Shown here in pieces: positions 55,219 through 63,150 of a DNA stretch of 64,000 nucleotides. The notes under the pieces were generated by a model, which saw only the letters and a program-made list of their open reading frames with translations, was not told the origin of the DNA and did no database searches. Each line of letters opens with the position of its first letter. The stretch's first letter is position 1. Made by a program: the position numbers and the translations under genes. This DNA comes from Gordonia zhenghanii (GTDB lineage: Bacteria > Actinomycetota > Actinomycetes > Mycobacteriales > Mycobacteriaceae), in the NCBI RefSeq assembly GCF_021738965.1, contig NZ_JAKKOQ010000007.1, positions 219,620 through 283,619 of the forward strand. Reading direction: 5' to 3'.

Positions 55219-56634
55219 GTGACTGATCGAACCCCCACGTCGCGGGACGAAGCTGTCTTCGGACGGCCGGAAGGCGTCACCGGATCGTTTGCGGACACAC
55301 CGACGTCGAATCGCCCGGAGCCGACGATCGCGGCGCCGGATCCCGTCTTGAATGAAGCGTTCAGTCGTCCCGACGGCGAGTCAGAGACGTTGCAGCGCGA
55401 TCCGTTCGCAGTGCCTGCTGACGATGAGTCGCAGACTCCCGAGGATCCGTGGCGGAGCCCGGAGTCCGGGGTCGCGTTGGCTGCACCTGCGCTCCACGAA
55501 CCGAGTGCGCCGACTCCGGTGGATCCGGGGCCGAAGCTGGGTGTCCGGGACCTCGTGTCCGGCAATCGCGTCCACTGGTGGGCGTTGGCGTCGTTGGCGA
55601 TGGTCGCGATCCTCATCGGCGTCTTCGGTGGCCTCGTCGGTCGGTGGACCGCGGAGGTCGCCACCCCGTTGAACTCCGACTCGGTGCACTTGAGCGACTC
55701 GGGCTCGGACTCCGGCGACGACGGGGACGAGACCACGGTCACGAAGGTCGCCAATGCGATGGAGAAGGCCGTCGTCATGATCGATGTGCGCACGTCGGGC
55801 GGCGGAGCGACCGGTTCGGGTTTCGTCCTCGACAAGCGCGGCTACATCGCTACGAACAATCACGTCGTATCGATGGCGGCGTCCGACCGTGAAGCGAAGC
55901 TCGAAGTGGTCTTCTTCGACCGGACTCGTGTCTCGGCGCGGCTGGTCGGCCGCGACCCGAAGACCGACCTCGCCGTCATCAAGGTCGACGATGTGCAGAA
56001 TCTGACGGTCTCGACGTTGGGCGATTCGTCGAAGGTGAAGATCGGCGAGGACGTCGTCGCGTTCGGTTCGCCGTTGGGACTGTCCAAGACCGTGACGACG
56101 GGGATCGTGAGCTCGGTCGACCGTCCGGTGCCGTTGCGCCCCGACGCGGAGTCGGACACGGACGCGGTCATCAACGCGATCCAGACGGACGCGGCGATCA
56201 ATCCCGGTAACTCGGGCGGTCCGCTCGTGGACTCGAAGGCGCACGTGATCGGCGTGAACACGGCGGCGAAGACGTCGAACGGCGGCTCGATCGGCTTGGG
56301 CTTCGCCATTCCGATCAACGAGGCCGTCCCGATCTTCGACTCGCTCATCAAGGACGGCCAGGTGAACCACCCGACGATCGGTATCACCGCGGCGACCGTC
56401 CGAAATGAAAAGGTGCTCGGCGCGCAGGTACGCGACGTCGCGGAGGGCAGTGCTGCGGCTCGTGCGGGACTGCGCGAGGGCGATGTGGTGACGAAGTACA
56501 ACGGTCGCGAGATCGAGGGCTCTGACGAGTTGACGGTTGCGGTCCGTACGTCGAAGATCGATGAAGCGGTGAAGTTCACCTACTGGCGTGAAGGCCGGAC
56601 CTTCGACGGTTCGATCACGCCGGTCAGCGACTAG
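55219..56634 (+). CDS. htrA: Membrane-anchored HtrA-type serine protease
   Basis: This 471-residue protein has a long Pro/Ser-rich cytosolic N-region (1-118), one transmembrane helix (119-141), a trypsin-like protease domain with triad His215 (ATNNHVV), Asp250 (KTDLAVIKV) and Ser332 (NPGNSGGPL), and a C-terminal PDZ domain (about 365-465). It acts in the periplasmic space on misfolded or signalling proteins. GTG start, 3 bp after rseA. It belongs to the SigE envelope-stress operon. Confidence 0.93.
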   Translation: MTDRTPTSRDEAVFGRPEGVTGSFADTPTSNRPEPTIAAPDPVLNEAFSRPDGESETLQRDPFAVPADDESQTPEDPWRSPESGVALAAPALHEPSAPTPVDPGPKLGVRDLVSGNRVHWWALASLAMVAILIGVFGGLVGRWTAEVATPLNSDSVHLSDSGSDSGDDGDETTVTKVANAMEKAVVMIDVRTSGGGATGSGFVLDKRGYIATNNHVVSMAASDREAKLEVVFFDRTRVSARLVGRDPKTDLAVIKVDDVQNLTVSTLGDSSKVKIGEDVVAFGSPLGLSKTVTTGIVSSVDRPVPLRPDAESDTDAVINAIQTDAAINPGNSGGPLVDSKAHVIGVNTAAKTSNGGSIGLGFAIPINEAVPIFDSLIKDGQVNHPTIGITAATVRNEKVLGAQVRDVAEGSAAARAGLREGDVVTKYNGREIEGSDELTVAVRTSKIDEAVKFTYWREGRTFDGSITPVSD

Positions 56635-56655
56635 ACGGATCGAGCGGGTTCACGG

Positions 56656-57099
56656 ATGTTCAGCAGTATCGGCTGGGGCGAGATCGTGGTGCTGCTCGCT
56701 GCGGGCCTGATCATTCTCGGACCGGAGCGTCTGCCCGGCGCTGTGTCGTGGACGTTCAAGTCGATCCGGAAGGCCCGCGACTACGCGACCGGCGCCTCCG
56801 GGCAGCTGCGCGACGAGATGGGCACCGACTTCGAGCAGTTCCGCGAGCCGATCCAGCAGATCAACGAGCTTCGGCAGATGAGCCCGCGCAGCGTCGTCAC
56901 GAAACACCTCCTGGGCGGTGACTCCTCGTCGGTAGACAACCTCGGCCGCACCGTGCGCGACACTCTCGACATCCAGGGGACGTCTAAGCCGTCCCGCCCG
57001 ACTCCCGCCGTCGCCGAACCCTCTGCTCCGACTCCTCCGCCCGCAAAACCCGATCTCTCGAAGCGTTCCCACGACTACACAGACTGGGACGCGACATAA
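56656..57099 (+). CDS. tatB: Sec-independent translocase subunit TatB
   Basis: This 147-residue protein has an N-terminal transmembrane helix (IGWGEIVVLLAAGLIILGPE), the TatA/B hinge RLPGAVSW, an amphipathic helix and a polar Pro-rich tail. The length and the position after htrA (Rv1224 order) indicate TatB rather than TatA. It would form the Tat receptor with TatC, which is not in this window. A 20-bp hairpin follows. Confidence 0.9.
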   Translation: MFSSIGWGEIVVLLAAGLIILGPERLPGAVSWTFKSIRKARDYATGASGQLRDEMGTDFEQFREPIQQINELRQMSPRSVVTKHLLGGDSSSVDNLGRTVRDTLDIQGTSKPSRPTPAVAEPSAPTPPPAKPDLSKRSHDYTDWDAT

Positions 57100-57126
57100 T
57101 CTCGGCATCTACCCGCCAGTAACCTC

Positions 57127-57171
57127 AGCTCCGAGCCTTGTGACCACATACTGGTCACAAGGCTCGGAGCT
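57127..57171. terminator. 20-bp perfect hairpin between tatB and DUF3558 gene
   Basis: AGCTCCGAGCCTTGTGACCA (57127-57146) is the exact reverse complement of 57152-57171, with a CATAC loop. It lies 27 bp after the tatB stop and 16 bp after the stop of the convergent lipoprotein gene. It probably terminates both. Confidence 0.75.
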
Positions 57172-57187
57172 AACGTTACCGAGCAGT

Positions 57188-57808
57188 TCAGACCGGCATT
57201 TTCCCAATCGTGGCCCGCGTGAAAGCAAGAGCGCGGTCGCAGATTTCGTTGATTGGTGGCTGACTCTGCCCGTAATGAGTGACCATCGTGATGACAGACG
57301 CGCCCCTGGACTGCACATACGTGTCGCATTGGTCGCCGGTCGTATAGATGTGGACACCCACCTGTCGGCCAGCGATGCCGACGTCTGGGAGCCATTCGTT
57401 GGTGCCGCCTGACCTGCGGGTCTTCGCGAAGTCGAGACCGGGGGAGTTGCCGACGAACTGGCTCAGGTTCCAATGATCTTGGTAGTTGCCGTTGGCGTAC
57501 TTCCAGTCGCATCCGCGCAGGGTCTGCCCGTCTGTTCCCGCAGCATCACTGGCCGTCGTCGGGTTGATGCCGAGGCTTGTGAGCTGTGTCCGTTGGAGGG
57601 CAGTGCAAGGCTCGTAGGTTGTGCCGTTGTTGGCTGGGCCCCACCGGCGAGAGTGCTTAGTCTCAAAAGGTAAAGCTGTGCCTGCGTCGTCTACTTGTCG
57701 GATCGACGGGCTAGGGGCGCCCGCAGCCCCTTCCTGTGCCCCATCGTTCATACATCCGGCAAGGAGGCAGATGGCAGCAGCGGCAATTGGTAAGCCACTG
57801 GATCTCAA
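57188..57808 (-). CDS. DUF3558-type lipoprotein
   Basis: This 206-residue protein has a signal peptide ending in LLAGC and a DUF3558-like body with PCTAL...LGI and GCDWKY motifs and paired cysteines. DUF3558 lipoproteins are common in Mycobacteriales and Pseudonocardiales and are uncharacterised. The gene has a lower GC content and less biased codon use than its neighbours. Its ATG overlaps the stop of the upstream small gene (4 bp). Not part of the conserved sigE-mrp order, so probably an insertion. Confidence 0.8.
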   Translation of the reverse strand: MRSSGLPIAAAAICLLAGCMNDGAQEGAAGAPSPSIRQVDDAGTALPFETKHSRRWGPANNGTTYEPCTALQRTQLTSLGINPTTASDAAGTDGQTLRGCDWKYANGNYQDHWNLSQFVGNSPGLDFAKTRRSGGTNEWLPDVGIAGRQVGVHIYTTGDQCDTYVQSRGASVITMVTHYGQSQPPINEICDRALAFTRATIGKMPV

Positions 57809-58125
57809 TTGGGTACTCCATCGGGCTGCAGCTCATCCGTGTTATCGGCATCTGCGCGTGTTAGAGCGTGACATGCGGCGCTTGCACCCGAACTCAATTC
57901 AATGGCGGCTAGCGATTGAGTATTGAGGCTACGAGCACCCGTCTCAATGAGGTATTGCAGCTCCTCGTACAGGGCAGCCCCTTCGACGCAGCCGATACCG
58001 AAGTAGTTCGTTGAGACCACCTTTCGAAGCGCCACACTCAACTCCTCCAACTCAATCCCAGCGACGCGAGCGGCGGCGATCCGGGCGTACCAGGCGGCGG
58101 TCTCGGAGACTACGTCGTTGCTCAT
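57805..58125 (-). CDS. Small helical protein paired with DUF3558 lipoprotein
   Basis: This 106-residue protein is predicted to be helical and Ala-rich (SETAAWYARIAAARVAGIELEEL), with no signal peptide. A short soluble protein directly ahead of a DUF3558 lipoprotein is a recurrent pair in nocardioform actinobacteria, and some resemble ESX-like small proteins, but no WxG motif is seen. Its function is not recognised. Stop and start overlap with the lipoprotein gene, so they are co-translated. Confidence 0.65.
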   Translation of the reverse strand: MSNDVVSETAAWYARIAAARVAGIELEELSVALRKVVSTNYFGIGCVEGAALYEELQYLIETGARSLNTQSLAAIELSSGASAACHALTRADADNTDELQPDGVPN

Positions 58126-58271
58126 GCGACTCCCTGGGGCTGGGTTGGGCTCCTATTCAGTTAGACGCACCGTAGCGCTGTTCGGTTCCATCGACTCGCC
58201 GAAAACGAAGATGTCGGCGATACGGCTCATTTCTGAGCGGTATCGCCGACGTCTTGGTCGTCAGTCTGGGG

Positions 58272-59408
58272 TCAGTCGTGACGGGTGGTGTCGATGCCGA
58301 GGCTCATGCCTGCGAGGCCGCGGCGGCGGACGGCGAGCTTGTCGGCGATGGCGCGCAGGGCAGAGCCGGAGGCGGAGTCCGGGCGGGACAGGACGACGGG
58401 CGTTCCGGCGTCGCCGCCTTCACGAAGCTCTTGTTCGAGCGGCACCTGGCCGAGGAGTTCGACTGGTGCGCCGACGGCCTTCGTGAGCCGTTCGGCGACG
58501 AGTTGTCCGCCGCCGGAGCCGAACGGCTCCATGCGCGAACCGTCGGGCAGTTCCATCCACGACATGTTCTCGACCACGCCGAGGATCTTCTGTCGTGTCT
58601 GCAACGCGATCGCGCCCGCACGCTCGGCGACCTCGGCCGCCGCCTGCTGCGGGGTGGTGACGACGAGGATCTCGGCACCCGGGATCAACTGGGCGATCGA
58701 GATGGCGACGTCGCCGGTCCCCGGGGGAAGGTCGAGGAGGAGGACGTCCAGGTCGCCCCAGTACACGTCGGCCAGGAACTGCTGCAGGGCGCGGTGCAGC
58801 ATGGGGCCACGCCAGGTGACCGGGGTGTTGCCGTCGGTGAACTGGCCGATCGAGATGAACCGCACGCCGTGGTTCTGCGGCGGCATGATCATCGACTCGA
58901 CCTGGGTCGGCTTCGCGTCGCTGCCGAGCATGCGGGGGACGCTGTGACCGTAGATGTCGGCGTCGAGCACACCGACCGACAGTCCGCGTTCGGCGAGCGC
59001 AGTCGCGATGTTGACGGTGACGCTCGACTTTCCGACACCGCCCTTGCCTGAGGCGATCGCGTACACGCGGGTCATGTTGCCGGGCTTGGCGAACGGGATC
59101 TCCGGTTCCGCACGGTCGCCGCGCAGCTTCTTGCGGAGCTCGGTGCGCTGCTCGTCGTCCATCACATCGAGTTCGACGCGGACTGCGCCGACTCCGGGGA
59201 CGTCGGACACCGCAGTGGAAACGCGCTGCGAGATCTCGGTCTGCATGGGACAACTGGATATCGTCAGGAAGATTCCGACGTCGACCGCTCCGTCGTCGGC
59301 GATCGCTACCGATTTCACCATGCCCAGATCGGTGATCGGTTTGCCGATCTCGGGATCGGCGACCTTGCTGAGCGCTGAACGTACGTCGGCTTCGGTAGGA
59401 GTACTCAC
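58272..59408 (-). CDS. mrp: Mrp/ApbC-type Fe-S cluster carrier ATPase
   Basis: This 378-residue protein has an N-terminal MIP18/DUF59 domain (about 1-80: VADPEIGKPITDLGMV) and a P-loop ATPase with the deviant Walker A GKGGVGKSS (about 121-129), DADIYGHSVPRML, and LLDLPPGTGDV. Mrp proteins carry Fe-S clusters to target enzymes. Either GTG 59408 or GTG 59417 could be the start; the shorter begins STPTEADVR. In M. tuberculosis mrp (Rv1229c) is followed by Rv1230c-Rv1232c, as here. Confidence 0.9.
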   Translation of the reverse strand: MSTPTEADVRSALSKVADPEIGKPITDLGMVKSVAIADDGAVDVGIFLTISSCPMQTEISQRVSTAVSDVPGVGAVRVELDVMDDEQRTELRKKLRGDRAEPEIPFAKPGNMTRVYAIASGKGGVGKSSVTVNIATALAERGLSVGVLDADIYGHSVPRMLGSDAKPTQVESMIMPPQNHGVRFISIGQFTDGNTPVTWRGPMLHRALQQFLADVYWGDLDVLLLDLPPGTGDVAISIAQLIPGAEILVVTTPQQAAAEVAERAGAIALQTRQKILGVVENMSWMELPDGSRMEPFGSGGGQLVAERLTKAVGAPVELLGQVPLEQELREGGDAGTPVVLSRPDSASGSALRAIADKLAVRRRGLAGMSLGIDTTRHD

Positions 59409-59489
59409 GTGACCCACTCTAGTCAGCGGTTTGTGGCCTTTGTGATCGGCCTCGCTTGTCCAGCCGAATAGTGCGCGGTGGTCGTGAAC

Positions 59490-60584
59490 TCAGGGCGCCG
59501 GGAAGACCGGCGGAGGCGGCAGACAGATCGGTCCGAGGCACTGCGGCTTCGGTTTCGGCTTAGGCTTTGTGCTCGACGACGGGGGCGTGGACGGCTTCGT
59601 CGACGGCTTGTCGCGCTTGGATGACGTAGACGGCTTGTCGCGATCCTTGTCGCGGTCCTTCTTCTTGTCCGTCTTCTTCTCGTCGTCCTTCGGCGGTGTC
59701 GACATCTCCGGGATCGGCGACGTCGGCATGACGCCTGCAGCGTAAGCAGCAGCCCAGCCGAGGACGTTGTTGGCGTATGCGACGGAATGGTTGTAGCGCA
59801 TCACCGCGGCGACCTTGTTGGACGACGACATTATGTCGCTGACGCCGGAGCAGAGGTAACGTCCCGCGGAGTAGGTGGCGTCGAATACGTTGTCCGGGTT
59901 GGACTTCCCGTCGCCGTTCGCGTCCGATCCCCAGCTCTTCCAGGTGCTCGGAATGAACTGCATCGGGCCCATCGCACGGTCGTGGCCATGGTCGCCGTCG
60001 AGGTCGCCGCCGTCGGAGTCGGTGATGACTTCGTTCCCGGCGAGCGATCCGTCGAGGACCGGACCACGGATGTCGGTGAGGGTGTTGCCGTAGCGGTCGA
60101 CGTTGCCGTCGCCTGCGTGGCCGGACTCGATGCGGCCGATGCCCGCCAGCAGGAACCACGGAAGCTTGCACTGCGGCGACTCGGCCGCGACGCGGGTGGC
60201 GGCGAGTTTGTACGCCTTCAACATGATTCCCGGGATGCCGAGTGGGCCGGACGGCAGGTTCGCAGCGATCCTGAACTGGGCAGCGGAGTCCGGGTCGCCG
60301 CCTTCGGCGTCTTCACCGGACGACGGGGGAGCGAAGCCCAACAGTTCGCCGCTCTCGGACGGAACCACCTGTGTCACGTCGTTGACGGCGACGACCTCGG
60401 CTTCGGTGGACGTCAACAACGACGGACCGATGTTGACCGGGCCCTGCGCGGACGTCAGCGACGTCGTGCCTGCAGACATACCGCCCAACAGCACAGCACC
60501 CACGGCGACCGTGCCTACCCCCACGGCGACGCCACGTCGTGGCGAGTGCGCCTGTCTCGGGCTGTGCCGAAAACTCATCCCCAT
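59490..60584 (-). CDS. Secreted lytic transglycosylase with Lys/Asp/Pro tail
   Basis: This 364-residue protein has a membrane helix or signal (VAVGVGTVAVGAVLLGG) and then an SLT-like lysozyme domain: catalytic Glu153 in GRIESGHA, then RAMGPMQFIPSTWKSWG, and a C-terminal AGRYLC and MRYNHSVAYA. The last 70 residues are a low-complexity tail of KD and PST repeats, suggesting a wall-spanning linker. It cleaves peptidoglycan glycan strands. It corresponds to Rv1230c. The ATG at 60584 follows GGAG at 10 bp. Confidence 0.86.
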   Translation of the reverse strand: MGMSFRHSPRQAHSPRRGVAVGVGTVAVGAVLLGGMSAGTTSLTSAQGPVNIGPSLLTSTEAEVVAVNDVTQVVPSESGELLGFAPPSSGEDAEGGDPDSAAQFRIAANLPSGPLGIPGIMLKAYKLAATRVAAESPQCKLPWFLLAGIGRIESGHAGDGNVDRYGNTLTDIRGPVLDGSLAGNEVITDSDGGDLDGDHGHDRAMGPMQFIPSTWKSWGSDANGDGKSNPDNVFDATYSAGRYLCSGVSDIMSSSNKVAAVMRYNHSVAYANNVLGWAAAYAAGVMPTSPIPEMSTPPKDDEKKTDKKKDRDKDRDKPSTSSKRDKPSTKPSTPPSSSTKPKPKPKPQCLGPICLPPPPVFPAP

Positions 60585-60682
60585 GTTTCGCGAACTCCAG
60601 TCGAGCGTCATTCGCGCGGCGTGTGGTCGACCTATGTCGTCTTCCACCCCCGCGGCTGGCTGTGAGCAAGCATACAGGTCGC

Positions 60683-61210
60683 TCAATCGTGTTTCATACC
60701 CGATTCGTCCGATGGGTCTTCATGGGGGTCTTCGCTCAGCTTCGCGGCGACCCGTTCGGCGATCTCGTCGACGGCGTCTTCGAGCTCGCGACGGAGATAG
60801 TCGCGGGTCACGGTGTCGCCGACCGCGATTCGGACAGCAGCGAGTTCGCGCGCGAGGAACTCGGTGTCGTCCTTCGTCTGGGCGGCCCGACGACGGTCCT
60901 CGTCGAGCGAGATCCGGTCGCGGTTCTCCTGACGGTTCTGGGCCAGCAGGATCAACGGCGCCGCATAGGCCGCCTGGGTCGAGAATGCGAGGTTGAGCAG
61001 GATGAACGGGTACGGATCCCATTCGAACGCGAACACGCCGATGTTCAGGAAGATCCAGACGATGACGATGATCGTCTGGATCGCGAGATAGCGGCCGGTG
61101 CCGAGGAAGCGAGCGACGCGTTCGCTGTAGACGCCGACGACGTCGGAGTCGAGGTTGAACTGGAGCCGGCGCCGGCTGTCGGCCGGGGTGTCGAGGTGGC
61201 GGGGGCTCAT
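60683..61210 (-). CDS. DUF1003 membrane protein
   Basis: This 175-residue protein has a hydrophilic N-terminus, two transmembrane helices (YLAIQTIIVIVWIFLNIGVF and PYPFILLNLAFSTQAAYAAP) and a charged, helical C-terminus. DUF1003 proteins are widespread in bacteria without a defined role. The ATG overlaps the stop of the CBS-domain gene by 4 bp, so they are translationally coupled, as in Rv1231c-Rv1232c. Confidence 0.87.
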   Translation of the reverse strand: MSPRHLDTPADSRRRLQFNLDSDVVGVYSERVARFLGTGRYLAIQTIIVIVWIFLNIGVFAFEWDPYPFILLNLAFSTQAAYAAPLILLAQNRQENRDRISLDEDRRRAAQTKDDTEFLARELAAVRIAVGDTVTRDYLRRELEDAVDEIAERVAAKLSEDPHEDPSDESGMKHD

Positions 61211-62487
61211 CGGACCTGCCCTTCCGGCTCGTTCTCGCGCCAGTCGCGTGGCAGCAGCGCGTCCAACAGGTCATCGACCTGGACGGCGCCCAGCAGGTGG
61301 GCGGCGTCGTCGACGACCGGTGCGCACACGAGGTTGTACGTGGCGAAGAAGCGGGTCATCGTCTCCAACGAGTCGTCTGGGTGCAGCCGCGGCATCTCGG
61401 CGTCGAGGATGCCGCCGACGAGGTCAGCGGGCGGTTCGCGGAGGAGTCGTTGGATGTGGACTGCCCCGAGGAACTTTCCGGTCGGTGTGTTCGTCGGCGG
61501 TCGGACGACGAACACCATGCTGGCGCCGGCCGAATTGATGTCTGGGTCGCGGATGCGGGCCAGCGCCTCGGAGACGTTGGCGTTCGCAGTGAGGATCAAC
61601 GGCTCGGGCGTCATCACACCGCCCGCGGTGTCCGGCGAGTGCAGCAGCAGTCGGCGGACCGACTCGGACTCTTCGGGATCCATGCGAGCCAGGAGGGCTT
61701 CGGCTTCGGAGGTGGGGAGTTCGGCGACGAGGTCGGCGACGTCGTCGGGGTCCATCGCCTCGAGCACATCGCCTGCGCGCTCTGGTTTCAGGCTGGCGAG
61801 CACGTCGCTCTGATCGTCGGTAGGCAGTTCCTGCAGAATGTCTGCGAGGCGCTCGTTGTCGAGGGCCGCGGCGATCTCGTTGCGTCGTTTGTCGGGGAGT
61901 TCGCGCAAGGCATTCGCGACGTCGGCCGGCCGCATCGTCTCGAACTGGGCGAGCGCGCGTTCGACGCCCTGCCCGATCCGAGCGAGCTCGAGGCGATTCA
62001 TGCCGACGATGTGTCGCCAGTCGACGACCATCGTCTCGCCGCGCCTGCGCAGGCCTTTGCGCGTCGGGCGGAGGGCAACCCGGCTGACCACCCAGTCCCG
62101 GGTCCGGTTCCGTTCGATCCCGATGTCGACCACCGTGAGATCCGCACCGTGCAGTTCCGGGTAGTCGGGGTCGTCGGTGCGGACCATACTGTCGAGGACC
62201 TGGCCGATCGCGAGCGCCTCATTGGGGCGCAAACTGAGTTTGCGGAGATTCACGTGTCCGGTGGTGAGAGTGACGGCGTCGGGTTCGATGCTCGTGACCC
62301 GGAGCATCGGAACGAAGATGCGTCGTCGGGTCGTCAACTCGACGGCGAGGCCGAGAGCGCGCGGTTGCTGGCCGGGCAGGTGCATCGAGATGACGACGTC
62401 GCGTACACGGCCGATCGACTCACCGTCCGGACCGAGGACTGCAAGGCCGACTAGTCTGGCCACATAGACCTTCTGGGCAGGCGTCAT
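61207..62487 (-). CDS. MgtE-N / CBS-domain protein without transporter core
   Basis: This 426-residue protein has an N-terminal PRC-barrel-like region (ARLVGLAVLGPDGESIGRVRDVV), an MgtE-N superhelical domain (about 205-310, with repeated ADVANALRELPDKRR- and DVLEAMDPDDVADLVAELP-type helices) and two CBS domains (about 310-420). There is no membrane domain, so it is not a magnesium channel itself and may be a Mg2+ or nucleotide sensor for another transporter. ATG 62487 is the first codon of MTPAQKVYV. It precedes the DUF1003 gene. Confidence 0.85.
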   Translation of the reverse strand: MTPAQKVYVARLVGLAVLGPDGESIGRVRDVVISMHLPGQQPRALGLAVELTTRRRIFVPMLRVTSIEPDAVTLTTGHVNLRKLSLRPNEALAIGQVLDSMVRTDDPDYPELHGADLTVVDIGIERNRTRDWVVSRVALRPTRKGLRRRGETMVVDWRHIVGMNRLELARIGQGVERALAQFETMRPADVANALRELPDKRRNEIAAALDNERLADILQELPTDDQSDVLASLKPERAGDVLEAMDPDDVADLVAELPTSEAEALLARMDPEESESVRRLLLHSPDTAGGVMTPEPLILTANANVSEALARIRDPDINSAGASMVFVVRPPTNTPTGKFLGAVHIQRLLREPPADLVGGILDAEMPRLHPDDSLETMTRFFATYNLVCAPVVDDAAHLLGAVQVDDLLDALLPRDWRENEPEGQVR

Positions 62488-62553
62488 ACATATAAGCGTA
62501 AGAGACGCAGCGTAGAAGTTGAGTGCACGGACGTTTGTGACAGGAGTGAAGCC

Positions 62554-63033
62554 ATGACGAACCCGATGCGACAGACGCCGGGACTGCCGACACCGCCGAA
62601 GGGTTGGCCGGTCGGTTCGTACGACACCTACGCACAGGCGCAGCGTGCCGTCGACCACCTCTCGGACAACCACTTCCACGTCGAGAACCTGACGATCGTC
62701 GGCGTGGACCTGATGCAGGTGGAGCGGGTTCTCGGACGACTCACCTGGGGCAAGGTGATCGGCGGAGGCATCGTGTCGGGGGCGTGGCTCGGACTGTTCC
62801 TCGGCGCGCTGATCAGCTTCTTCTCATCGGACAACCCGTGGGTGCCGATCGTGTACGGCGTGATCGCGGGCATGGTGTTCGGTCTGATCTCCGCCGCGAT
62901 CCCGTACGCGGCGAGTCGCGGGCAGCGCGACTTCACGTCGTCGATGCAGTTGGTGGCGGGCCGCTACGACGTGTTGTGCGATCCGAAGACGGCCGAGCAG
63001 GCGCGCGACATGCTGGCCAGACTCGCCATCTGA
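62554..63033 (+). CDS. General-stress-protein-like membrane protein
   Basis: This 159-residue protein has the N-terminal general stress 17M-like (YflT/DUF1269) pattern GSYDTYAQAQRAVDHLSDNH and ENLTIVGVDLMQVERVLG. Two transmembrane helices follow (GGIVSGAWLGLFLGALISFF and PIVYGVIAGMVFGLISAA). The position matches Rv1234. Divergent from the CBS gene by 66 bp. Confidence 0.82.
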   Translation: MTNPMRQTPGLPTPPKGWPVGSYDTYAQAQRAVDHLSDNHFHVENLTIVGVDLMQVERVLGRLTWGKVIGGGIVSGAWLGLFLGALISFFSSDNPWVPIVYGVIAGMVFGLISAAIPYAASRGQRDFTSSMQLVAGRYDVLCDPKTAEQARDMLARLAI

Positions 63034-63150
63034 GAAAGTGCGGGTCAGGACACGTACGCATGGGATGTGCGATGTGTCACTCGCGGGTGCGATACCCTAC
63101 TCGCACATCGGCTTTCATAGCCGATTCTCAGGGTAGGAGGCTTGGCGGGA

